Part shown: one piece after another, positions 11,401-22,500 of the stretch
Layout of the letters: the number at the start of each line of letters is the position of its first letter
Numbering within the stretch: position 1 is the first letter of the stretch
Source: Saccoglossus kowalevskii
Taxonomy: Eukaryota > Hemichordata > Enteropneusta > Harrimaniidae
Reading direction: 5' to 3'
NCBI RefSeq assembly: GCF_000003605.2
Contig: NW_003154744.1
Span: 66,109 to 130,108, forward strand
Length of the DNA stretch: 64,000 nucleotides
The notes under the pieces: generated by a model
The model's input: only the letters and a program-made list of their open reading frames with translations
What the model was told of the DNA's origin: nothing
The model's database searches: none
Translations under genes and position numbers: made by a program

Positions 11401-12480
11401 TGATACACATTTGCAAACCTACCAATAAATCTTTACAGAAAACAAGATGTCAGAAAATCAATATAAGCACTGCTATGAACTGGGTGCCAAACTTTGATCA
11501 AGATCTGAAGCTAATAGAAAATCTGTTTAGTTCAAAGTTATCAAATCAAAAACAATACATAAAAAATACATAAAAAGCAAAACATTTCATCCACATTTTA
11601 AAAAGAAAATTGTTCTAAAATATATGTATTCTGTATTTGACAAACAGTTCATTCGACAAATGAAAACTCACAGGAATATGTTTCAGCTATTAGAACAGAA
11701 TGATAGAGTTTTTATAATACTAGTTTAAAAACTCACTTCAAACAAAGATTGTTTGAAGATGTAGGTTCTCAGGAGGCAACAGTACTGTTGACTTCTCCCT
11801 CCACTGGACACCAACTAACTATTTAAAGCAGAGCTTGCAACATGATAGCTATTCATAAAGGGTGTTTTTTTTTTTTACTTTTCATATAATACAGTAGTCA
11901 CACAATGAGGCAGTTCATATTTGTCTCAGTGAATCATTAATTTTTGACAGACACCTGTACAAAATACTTGGACAAAAGCCAGCTAAGATTTTCTGTTATC
12001 TTGCATGTTTAATGAATCTATTCACGTCTAAATGCAGCACTTTTTTTTTGCAATGAGGCATTTGTTTTTATACTAAAATATCTGAATTACTTTGAATAAA
12101 GCTGGAAATTATGTCCCTTAAAATAATTAAACAAATAAGGCACCAATGTTTTTGTAAGATATTTACATCTTTAAAGGACATTCGGTAGACTGATTCCCCA
12201 CTGTTAGTTCAACCCCAAAACTTTTTTGTATTCAAAATTAATTATGACAATGTATATTTATATTGAAACAAACTATGTTAAAGGGAATTATATTATATAA
12301 CAAAGGGCAAGGTCACCAGAGTTCAACTATGTTTATAATAATCTAGGAATCCAGTGGAATTCCACCACTTAGTTAAATTCAATAAAAATCTTTCCCTTTT
12401 TTCATACTGCAATTTTCTTATTTATAATTTGCCAATAACTGGAAAAGTTCCCTTGACATCACCTTATTGCATGAAATGTA
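8494..12480. other. 3' UTR and intergenic region downstream of the PWWP3-like gene
   Basis: AT-rich sequence with no supported exon. A canonical AATAAA lies at 10659-10664 and an ATTAAA at 9182-9187; either could end the PWWP3-like transcript, and I cannot choose. A short GTC-rich microsatellite is at 11031-11056. About 10240-10390 contains a decayed fragment of the 'AAATGGCTGACTGG' repeat family also present at 1-541 and 3850-4400. Confidence 0.4.
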
Positions 12481-12803
12481 ATGTGTGCTTGGATTGGTTT
12501 GGCTTAGATCTCCAAAGAATTTATATCAATTCAACCAATCAGAGAATGCCTTACTTAGGGCGTGTGCTGTATATCAAAATCTCACAGATGAGATGCGTGC
12601 TTGGATTGGATTGGATCTCCAAAGAAATATCAATTCAACCAATCAGAGAATGCCTTACTTAGGGCGTGTGCTGTATATCAAAATCGCACAGATGAGATGT
12701 GTGCTTGGATTGGCTTGGATCTCCAAAGAAATCATGTCAATCTAACCAATCAGAGAATGCCTTACTTAGGGCGTGTGCTGTATATCAAAATCTCTCAGAT
12801 GAA
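12481..12803 (+). repeat. Tandem repeat, three units of about 105-112 bp
   Basis: Units begin at 12481, 12593 and 12697. Each contains GTGCTTGGATTGG, GATCTCCAAAGAA, AACCAATCAGAGAATGCC and TTACTTAGGGCGTGTGCTG. Open frames through it repeat the same peptide and are products of the array rather than genes. Confidence 0.85.
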
Positions 12804-14043
12804 CCTCAAAATAAATTATATGATAGGCATGTCTTGTTGATCACATCATTTCGAAATACTGAAGAAGTTCTCATTACAGCAAAATGAAATTAGACTGAAT
12901 TTGACAGAAGTTGAAGAAAAAAAACTGAAGGTTTATACACATTCTTGTAAATTTTTAGAGAAGTTAGAATATTTTTGAATCCCTGGCACTGCAGATACAA
13001 CAGTTCCCGACTATTTACCGGGTTGTTAAGCCATTATAAAGATATTTGTTAAAGCATTTGTTTAGTTGCAGCTTTCACAGCATACAAGCTTCTTAAAGTG
13101 AACTTGAAATCTGATGAAAATTGTGTGACCTACTTAAAAGTAGATGTAAGATTTGAAACTGATGCTACCGGTGTATTGAAAAGTCTGAAAGTTAGGTAAA
13201 ATAAGTGATAGAGTGGTGATGAGCTTCAGGATGAGTAGTCTTCTCTCAAAACACTTGTAAGCAAGCAAAAGAATGAGTCTCAGAATCCCGCATGGAGATA
13301 TTCAAGTATGTGATGAACTGAAGAGGGAGTTTGAAAAGCGTTGCTCTGTCAAATACAAACGATGCGTTATTTATAAATTTCACCTTCAGGGAAGCAAAGG
13401 CCAGACTCTACAGCAGACTAGACAAGTGTAAATGTAATTTTCAGATTGCCCAGTGTCTTATTGAACTTGAGATTGGTATTGGACATGTGAAAGAACTCTA
13501 CTGTCACTTGAACAAAGAAATCACAGTATCTGACACCTCTCAGTTGTATCAGCAACACTATAATCAAGATCACTCAATGTAAGATCATGTGTATGGGGAA
13601 GGATGACATCATTAAGACTTCTTGTTCCAACACAATATTGTACACCAGAATCAAATAGCATTTATAATTCAAAATAGTTGCGGTGGAATTGGGGTGGAAA
13701 AAAATTATCAAAATCTGCTGCTATCTGTCGGATATAGGAATTTGAAAGGATTTGTGGGAGGAATTTAACAAAATAGCTATAGAATTATAAAGATTTTTGC
13801 GGAGTTTTGATTAAATTATATAAACTATATAATTCTATATAAATTATATATAGAAAGTGATCAATACATCCGACATACAGCACAAAAAATACGTGTGTCA
13901 CAAGACTTAGATAAAGATTTACATTCAAAATATCTTCAATAGTTTACCCACATAAGGACTACGTATTCCCTGACTCACATACCAGGTACAGGTCAGCGTG
14001 ATTACAAAAACAACAACAAACAATTTATAAACATATAATATCA
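12804..14043. other. Intergenic, nothing recognised
   Basis: AT-rich sequence with no exon, RNA gene or clear repeat. An 83-codon frame at 13331-13582 has no recognisable motif and no splice or start context that supports it. Confidence 0.4.
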
Positions 14044-15630
14044 AAGAACACTTAAAAAGAACTGAGAGTATTGGAGACACAATAAAATTAATTCAAAATT
14101 TAAGATTTGCATTTCAAATGAGAAGCTTAGCAACTAATTTATGTCTGCTATTTGCAATGCACAACATGAAAACATTGTGATTCACATTATCAAAATTTAT
14201 AATACATACAGAAAATACATTTGCTTATTCATTCATGGTTTTTAATCTAATTAATTATTTAGAGTACCTCTGTGATGAATTCAATTTGAATCTGATTTTT
14301 TTAAGATACCAGGAATAGGTTAATAATAGATAAACAATATGCATAATTATCAACATTAAACAAATCATGTCTGTGGACTACCTCAATGAACCAAAGGAAT
14401 CATTATACAAATTAAGCAATTATTATGCATAGATTTAGGTCTGTATATTGTTTCAGGGCGCACATGTACAAAGTTTAAATTAGTGGAAAGCTGAAAAGTA
14501 AATTATTATGCAAATTAGGTAATTATTAGATGTATATAAACTTAAAACTAATTAGATCATTACATTATGTTAGAGTATATATGTAGTTGAAAATTGGCTA
14601 ATTATGCAAATTAGGTAATCAATATGCACTGATCTATGTACCAGGATTCATTGAAAATGGGATAATTAGTACCTGCGATATCAGTCTAAAAGCTGAAAAT
14701 TAATCATTTATACAAATTAGTTGATTAATATGCACACATTTTTACCCAAAATTAATCAGGTCTCTGCATTGTTCTAGAAAAACTATGTACCATGTTTTAT
14801 TGAAATTAATGAAGGGATAGTACTTGAAATATCAAAAGCTGAAAATTGATTAAATATGCAGATTAGGTAATTAATATTTCACATATCTGTCTGTGTATTG
14901 TTCTAAGTTTCTATGTAAGTTTTATTGAAATGTGATGATTAGTACCTGAGATATCAGTGGAAAAACCGAAAATTGATTATGCAAATTAGGTTAATTATAT
15001 GCATGGATTTTTACCCAAAACTAATAACATCTGTGCATTAGTACAAGGCATCTATGTACAAAGTTTCATAACAATCCAATGAATGGCTCTTTAGATATTA
15101 GTGGAACAGTCATGCAACAGCTAAAAATTAGTAAATTATCATACCAATTTGGTAATTACTATGCATGGATTGCAACCAAAACCTAATCAAATCTGCGCAT
15201 TAGCCCAACGCATCTATGGACCAAGTTTCATCAGTGGAACAGTCATGGAACAGCTGAAAATTAGCTAATTATCATGCAAATTAAGTTTATTATATGCATG
15301 GATTTTTACCCAAAACTAATCAAATCTGTACATTAGTCCAGAGCATCTATGTACCAAGTTTCATCAGAATCCAATGAAAGGCTCTTTAGATATCAGTAGC
15401 ACAGTCATGGAACAAATTATCATACCAATTAGGTAATTAATATGCATGGATTTCAACCAAAACCCAATCAAATCTGCGCATTAGCCCAACGCATCTATGC
15501 ACCAAGTTTCATTAAAAACTAACATACGGTTCTTGAGATATCAGTGGAACGGACGGACACACACACACATACAGAAAGGTAACTGCAAAGACTCCATTGT
15601 GTGCTTCGCTAACTGTAGTCAAAAAAAGAG
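14044..15630 (+). mobile_element. Long head-repeats-tail element, copy 1
   Basis: The head has AGTATTGGAGACACA at about 14068. The body is about eight to nine diverged units of roughly 150-170 bp. Each carries a TTATGCAAATTAGGTAATTA-type segment, then an ATCTATGTACCAAGTTTCAT segment and a GAGATATCAGTGGAA segment. The tail is an ACAC microsatellite (15555-15570) and a TGTGCTTCGC hairpin remnant (15600-15609). Copy 2 at 19935-21330 has the same order and orientation. Confidence 0.75.
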
Positions 15631-16120
15631 TTATCACTGCTGTTACGTAACAACGATTATCAGAATTTTATTCAGATGTTTATTTAAATAATCTAACTTT
15701 CAATTTGATTAGCTAAGTTTTCAAAGAAACTACCGACAGTGATCGCCTACAAATACAATAATCCTGGAGGTAATCGTACGTATGAACAGTCCCATCACGA
15801 CACACCACTACGTCCGTCTGCACGCACTGAATTTAATATGATTTTAATAGCTAGTCTCGTTTTCGTAACATTCGGTGGAAATATTTCAAAATTTTTATAA
15901 AATACTCGTATCACTTTTGCTCTAAAATGTGATTATGCAAATATTCCTGAAACTATATCTACACATATTTATATGAAGTAGTCCGTTGTTTTGATCTGTA
16001 GTATTTGTACACAGACGTTCATCGGGAAACAAATCGAAATATCCAATCGTGTTTGTTTGTTTGATTGAAAATATTACGCCCAATTGTTTTAATAAGAACC
16101 GTACCTTTACGCTTCCACCG

Positions 16121-16136
16121 TAGCGCCCCCTAGAGA
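16121..16136 (-). promoter_or_regulatory. CTCF-like motif
   Basis: The minus strand reads TCTCTAGGGGGCGCTA, which fits the bilaterian CTCF core (a C-rich half, AGGGGGCGCT). It lies between the two convergent genes. Confidence 0.45.
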
Positions 16137-16169
16137 CAAAACACCTTTGTGGATGTACGGGTGAAAGAT

Positions 16170-16186
16170 GGGGGGGGGGGGGGGGG
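16170..16186. repeat. Poly-G run, 17 bases
   Basis: Uninterrupted G tract in the intergenic region between the two genes. Its length may be unreliable in assembly. Confidence 0.9.
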
Positions 16187-17190
16187 TCACACGCATCCAA
16201 ATGATTTGTCTGCACAGTCATCTATAAGTTTAATGTTTGCTTTATACTTTAAATGACAATGCACTGCACATCCGATCAATATTTCCCTGTGAATGGCATT
16301 GAACGTAGCGGGCGTTATTTCCGAAAAGGTGAATCCCACAGGCTTGTACTCGTCGGCTCGGTGACCGGATATTCTCGTCGCCGCTAAGTGTTGCACATAT
16401 GGTTGAAAAACCGAAGTCAAAATAAGAAATATAATTATGCAAGAATCATATACACATTAATCTGAGTTATGCAATTATTATTACGGAGATGTTCATTATT
16501 AAAGTGGAACAGCTATCACCAAAATAGCTCCTTTCTTGGTTGTTTTTTCTCAATATCCGAACCTTTCATTTATAGAGGTGTACAAAACACCTCTCTTAAT
16601 TTGACGTATTCAAAGTTGGAATGACAATTGATAACATCCGTTGGCTTGACAACTTTTTTTTGAAATCTCTGAGTGAGTAAGGCTAGCCTGCACTTGACAG
16701 ATCCAATACCGTGGTGTCTAATCACTTATTTGCATATTTGCATTTTGGCGTTTGCCTTACTTTTCTTCTATTGGTATTATGTTAATTAACTTTTCTTATG
16801 CGCTGCATCGTCCGATTCTACTGTTTCCCTGAAGCCGACCATCCATGGCTAGCTCTACGAACCCGTGCGTGGTCGTGTTGGGCAAAGCTATATATTTGAC
16901 CTCAGTTGATATGTATGATTTGATTGGGCGCCAAGAATCTGGATCCACCAATTAGCGCTAGCGTTCTTGTGACGAAACTCTCTTTAGTTCCAACCACTGT
17001 GTTCCAACTTAGTTTTGACGCCTTATATTATGTCATAGCTTAAATGACGTAAACACGCGACGTCACTTTCGATTTCCCATGGAAACGCGTCAACAATTGA
17101 TTTCGCGTACCATAGCATGCGTCGTTGCGTTTGATCTCGTGAGAGTTATAATAGGAATTCGCCAGGGTATAAATAATGGCGCTGAATAAA

Positions 17191-17357
17191 TTAAAGCGGG
17201 GAATCGCCGCCTCTGCGCATGCGTCATATGATCATAGCGTGTCATTGTTTATTAAAAAAAACGACTACCTATGAGCCTTTGCGTTTTTAGCGTGTGTTGT
17301 TATCATCGCTTGAATTCAATTCCCGCGCGTGCGCAAGTGACGACCCTCCTACTTTAA
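17191..17357 (+). mobile_element. TTAA-flanked MITE, family 1, copy A
   Basis: Bounded by TTAA at both ends. Left terminus is AGCGGGG, right terminus complements it loosely. The interior has CATAGCGTGTCATTGTTTA, GTGTGTTGTTATCATCGCTT and CCCGCGCGTGCGCA. TTAA target sites are typical of piggyBac-type elements. No coding sequence. Confidence 0.75.
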
Positions 17358-17554
17358 CCTTAGCTGGCGAAGATGCATGGATTGTAAACAACCTCAAAGC
17401 CCCTTATGATTCTTACAAGGGGTAGAGAGAGGTTTTTGTAGATCATACAAAGTGGAATTGCAGCTTTAATTCAAATCTTTTAAATTTTAGATTACTTACA
17501 AAGTTACTGCACCACGCCGCGGTCGGAGGAAAGAAGTGGATGTGATATGTGAAG

Positions 17555-17571
17555 TGTCGCCCTCTTGTGGG
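17555..17571 (-). promoter_or_regulatory. CTCF-like motif
   Basis: The minus strand reads CCCACAAGAGGGCGACA, matching the CCAC-N-AGRGGGC form of the CTCF core. It has the same orientation as the motif at 16121-16136. Confidence 0.45.
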
Positions 17572-18063
17572 CGATATGCGTAATATTTTGTTTATTCCGG
17601 TAAACAAGTCGACGTGTTACTGGTGTGTACAAAAAAGCAAGACTGTATTGCTGCGAAAAATACCCATTTACTTCAAAAAGAGGAGCTAACGCAAATATAA
17701 GAAAACACAGATTGCACGAGTTATTTGTTTAAACGTTTTGAAACACCCTGTGATGACCATGATATAAGTATATACATATATTTTAAATAACATATAATTC
17801 AACAGAAATACATTGTTATTATATTTCAATAAAAATGGTTACATCAAATGTTACATAATGAATAGAAAATTGTGTATTTACCATGCACAATGTTTACAGT
17901 TAGCGTTGATGAGTATTTACAAAATGTGATAGATGCTGTTAGTATTACGTCGTAGTTGGCCGTTTTTTTGTATAATAAAAACACGTTTAAATCCGAAACG
18001 ATTTGTCTACTACAATTTTAGACAAACAAGTTTAAAATCATTCACATACCCGTTGCTGCTACA

Positions 18064-18142
18064 CTAATGCCAACATCCAATAAATAAGAGCGAACCTGCC
18101 ACGCATATTAACACAAAACTGATAGAAAGGATAGAGCCACGT
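18064..18142 (-). other. Unplaced hydrophobic open frame downstream of the receptor gene
   Basis: After a T-rich tract and an AG on the minus strand (TAAATGTAG), a frame reads DDGGNPLMIRG, then SILSISFVLICVAGSLLFIG and CWH to a TAG stop. It is one membrane-helix length and resembles an M4 in size. It is downstream of the proposed polyadenylation signal. It could be an alternative terminal exon or chance hydrophobicity in AT-rich DNA. Confidence 0.15.
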
Positions 18143-18850
18143 ATCATTAGCGGGTTTCCTCCATCGTCATCTACATTTACATTTATGCAGTTTTCAGAAA
18201 AAAAATACATACAAAATAAATTCATTACAAAAACAATTATAATTAATATGAAAATTCGCTTTTTAAAATCCACGAAATGCACAGGTTCCAGCAAAACGGT
18301 TAAAAAATAGGAAGTTTGAGCCGTTTATCAGTGCACTTTTAAGTTACTCAAAGACGACCACCTCGTGTGATGGACAGTAAAACCCGACATGCGGCGATTG
18401 GCAAACAGTCAGATTATTCAATCTTAAAGAATAGAAATTGTAAATCCTGACAACGAACACTTGCGTGAACACTTTTGTTTCATATATCGCTCTATTGCGC
18501 CCTCAATGACGAATTCACTCGGACGAAATGAGTTTGATGAGTCCATCGTTTTGCATAATTTCCATCAAATAATCAACCATCTTTGCACGTGCTCTGAAGG
18601 CACCTATCTATATTGCCGTTTCTGTGCTGTATAAATCCACCACATGAGGGGATACCCTAACTGCGCCATTGACACAGCCACAAATTTCGGCTTACCCCTT
18701 GAACGCCATACATTTTCCCGCCAAAATGTTTGTGCAACATTATGAATGTTTTGATGAATTTTATATAGTTTCCGTATTAATTTTGGACCAAATTAACACA
18801 AATTCCTATTAACTACAGGTACTGATTAAGATTTTTGAAAAAATTGAAGG

Positions 18851-18856
18851 TTTATT
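18851..18856 (-). promoter_or_regulatory. Polyadenylation signal of the nAChR gene
   Basis: AATAAA on the minus strand (TTTATT as written), about 130 bases after the stop codon. It is the nearest canonical signal downstream of the terminal exon. Confidence 0.5.
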
Positions 18857-18984
18857 TGTAACAGTTCAACAGTTGTGGGAGTTTGGCTTCATAGGATAAA
18901 GGGCGTCGACCTGCCGGCTCAGCTGGCCTTCGCATCATGAACGTGTATATTTACTCACAGACTTGCTTATCAATCACAATAGCA

Positions 18985-19583
18985 TTAGTGACTTTCTTGT
19001 GCCGCAAGCCTGTGTTTATTACTGGCACTAATTGCAATGGATGACAAGAAGCCGGTGACTAACAACACTAGTAATGCAATATAGAAAATAAAGAAGGACC
19101 TATCCATGATTCTTGCAACTTCACGCCATTCACGTAGTCGCTTCTCGTATACTTCTATGTCTAAGTTATCGACATGACGTTCTACCCTGTAATGGACATT
19201 ACCACGATTGTTCATTACAGTAGGCTTAGACATCAAACGAGTTTCACAATCGATCGGGGTCTCCGGTCCACTTTTCTCTTGGTCCATACAAATATTGTTT
19301 TGCTGCTCTAATGGTATATCCTCTCCTCCACTATAAGTAGCCATAGAGTTCCTGGTTATGGAGTTCCTTCGAGCGCTGCGAGTGCTTCTCAAATAACTAC
19401 TCGTAAACCTACCCTTCAAGCGTACTTCGGTACACGTGATTCGAGCTAAGAATCGGAATGCGAATTGTTTGAGCCAGCGTGGGGCTTCCTCACATCCTGG
19501 TCCTTTGAAGTGCATACTTAACGAAGAGGCAGTGACAACCGCAGACACCACAACAAGTCCAATCGAGACGAAGAAATATCGTT
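18985..19583 (-). CDS. nAChR exon 6, M3, cytoplasmic loop, M4 and stop
   Basis: Acceptor is a polypyrimidine run then CAG; 599 nt ending in TAA at 18985-18987. It encodes M3 (RYFFVSIGLVVVSAVVTA), a cytoplasmic loop of about 135 residues with PRWLKQFAFRFLARITC after M3 and a basic/serine stretch, the MA helix (YEKRLREWREVARIMDR) and M4. It ends in a 12-13-residue extracellular tail, and the loop is moderate in length for the family. Confidence 0.95.
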
Positions 19584-22500
19584 CTGAAAAAAAAAATAAA
19601 AAAACGTGAAATTAACATAATCAGTGGAGCAGATACAAATTTATTTGCTTGACTTTGATTTGATATCAATAGTGTTTTGCATGTTTCCAATAAACGATAT
19701 ATTGGTTATAATTGTCTTTTTTTTATATATTTGTTTTGAACTGATACGTCACGGGGTTAGAATCTTAGGATTAAAAAGGCCACCTACGGCAATTATTTGC
19801 AAGCTGGGAAAGTCAACAATGCTCGTCGCCATGAGACAGAGTTCGGAAAGCGTGGAAAATAATAAACATATATACAGTTGTATACCGAAAGAAGGCCTGT
19901 GATCAAGTTTAAGTTTTAACTACAAGCTGAGATCAAAGAAAGCTTAGAAAGAACTCCTGGGAGTATTGGAGACACATTAAATATAATTTGAAATTACTTA
20001 GCTGAAAACTAATTATGCAAATCAGAAAATTAACATGAACAGATTTGAGTGTAAAACTAATGAGGTCTGCGCAATGTAGCAGAAAATCTATGTACCAAGT
20101 TTAATTGAAATGTGATTAGAACCCAAAAATTATGAATTATTATGCTAATTAGGGAATTAATTTGAACAGATTTTTACCCTAAACTAATTAGGTTTGTACA
20201 TTGTCCTAGAGCATCTTTGTACTAAGTTTCATTGAAATGGAATAATTAGTACTTTAGATATCAGTGTGAAATCTTAAAATTGGTTAATTATGCAAATTAG
20301 GTAATTAATATGTACAGATTTTAACCCACAATTATCCAGGTCTGTCTATTGTCCTACAGCATCCATGTACAAACATTCATTGATATGTGATGATTAGTAC
20401 CTGAGATATCAGTGTGAAAGTTGGAAATTGGTTAATTATGCAAATTATGTGATTAATATGCACAAATATTTACTGAAAACTAATCGGGTNNNNNNNNNNN
20501 NNNNNNNNNNNNNNNNNNNNNNNNNNNNNNNNNNNNNNNTTACCCTAAACTATCAGGTCTCTGCATAGTCCTAAAGGATCTATGTACCATTTTCATGAAA
20601 TGCAATGATTAGTACTTGAGATACTCGTGGAAAAGCTGAAAATTAACAAATTATGCAAATTAGGTGATTAATATGCACAAAGATTTATCTGAAACAATCA
20701 ATCTCTGCATAGTCCTTGAGTATGTAAGTACCAAGTTTCATTGACATGTAATGCTTACTACTAATATCAAAAGCTGAAAATTAATTAATTATGCAAATTA
20801 GGTAATTATATGTACTGATATTACAATAAAAACTATCAGGTCTACGTCGTGTCATATGACATCTATGTACCAAATTTCATTGAAATGTGATGATTAGTAC
20901 TTGAGATATCAATGGAAAAACCGAAAATTGATTAATCATTATGCAAATTAGGTAATTAGTATCCACGGATTATTACCAAAAACTAATCAAAACCTAGCAT
21001 TAGTTCAGAGCATCTATGTACCAAGATTCATTAAAATCCAATGAGTGGTTCTTTAGATATCAGTGGAACAGTCATAGAACAGCTAAAAATTAGCTAATTA
21101 TCATGCAAATTAGGTAATTAACGAACATGGATTTTTACCAAAACCTAATCAAATCTGCGCATTGGCCCAGAGCATCTATGCACCAAGTTTCATCAAAAAC
21201 CGATGTATGTTTCTTGAGATAGCAGTGGAACAGTCGGACACACATACACACAGACATACAAACACACACAGACACACTAACTGCAAAAACTTCCATTATG
21301 TGCTTCGCACATGGGAGTAAAAAATTACTAACCGAGGCGCATCCAAAATAAATTTTTCTGAGGGTGTTTCAAAACTAAATATTGACCGACATTGTGTTTC
21401 CTTAGATCGTTATAGCCAGACTGCTAAAAACGTAATTGATCCAAGAAACGCTATATAAACGTAATCTAGCTGTCGTTCAAATAGTTAAAGCGGGAAGATC
21501 GTCACCTGCGCACGCTCGGGAATTGAGTCCCAAGCGATGATAACAACACACGCTAAACGCAAAAGCTCATGGGTAGACGGTTGTTTGTAAACAATAACAC
21601 GCTATGGCCATCTGACGCATGCGCAGGTGACGACACCCCCGCTTTAAATTGTATGTGGGAAATAGACGTACTAATGATTTCACCTTGAACTACACCAGTC
21701 GAGACACGATCGATATGATATCCAATCGAAATTCGAACGCGCTGCATGACATGAAAATTAAAATTAAAACTGTTAAAACCATTTTAAGTACCAGCGGCGT
21801 TCTGAAACGTTGCAATTTTGTTTTGCTACTTTGTAGTCCATTGCTGATTATGATGAATGTATTATACTTTCGATTACTGTAAGTCACAAGTGACAAGGTG
21901 AACAACGATTATACACTACAGCTTTTAAAGTGATTTGTTTACGTGTTCAACAAATAAATCTCTCTGATCATTATTATAATATATGACACTGTTATTAATA
22001 AGTTGACCAATATATCAGGTTACAGGGGATCTGAAATGTCATAGACGTATGGTGAAACAACACATGATATAATGTGCCGGAGTCTATTGGTGAGAAACTT
22101 ACATCCCTCGCTGAACAGATGCATCTAAGTCAACTCATGCTGCATTTAATTTGTCATTGGTCAAATTTTAAGTTTTATCGCTGGCATGAACTTTTTAGAT
22201 TCGTTAGTCACGTGGTTCTAAACATGTATGTAGTTAAGCCCCTCTAAGTTATAAGAAATGACATTCGAATAAAATGAATCAATGATCGGTAACGTTCGTG
22301 CTTGCAGGAAATTGGTGAAATTTTGATGTTTAGGATATCGTGCACATTAGCAATAAAATTTGTTACGTAATAATTACAAAACACAATAATTCGAAGAGCA
22401 CTGTACATGTGCAAATATTATAGGGCGGTGGTCGTCTCGCAGCGCGTGTTCGAATTTCATGTAAATAAACAATGTATTTTACACGCGTTGTATACGTCGC

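Larger units (their letters stand above)
15631..18850. other. Intergenic region between the convergent genes
   Basis: No supported exon except the doubtful hydrophobic frame at 18064-18142. It holds a 17-base G run (16170-16186), two CTCF-like motifs (16121-16136 and 17555-17571) and a TTAA-flanked MITE (17191-17357). Confidence 0.5.
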
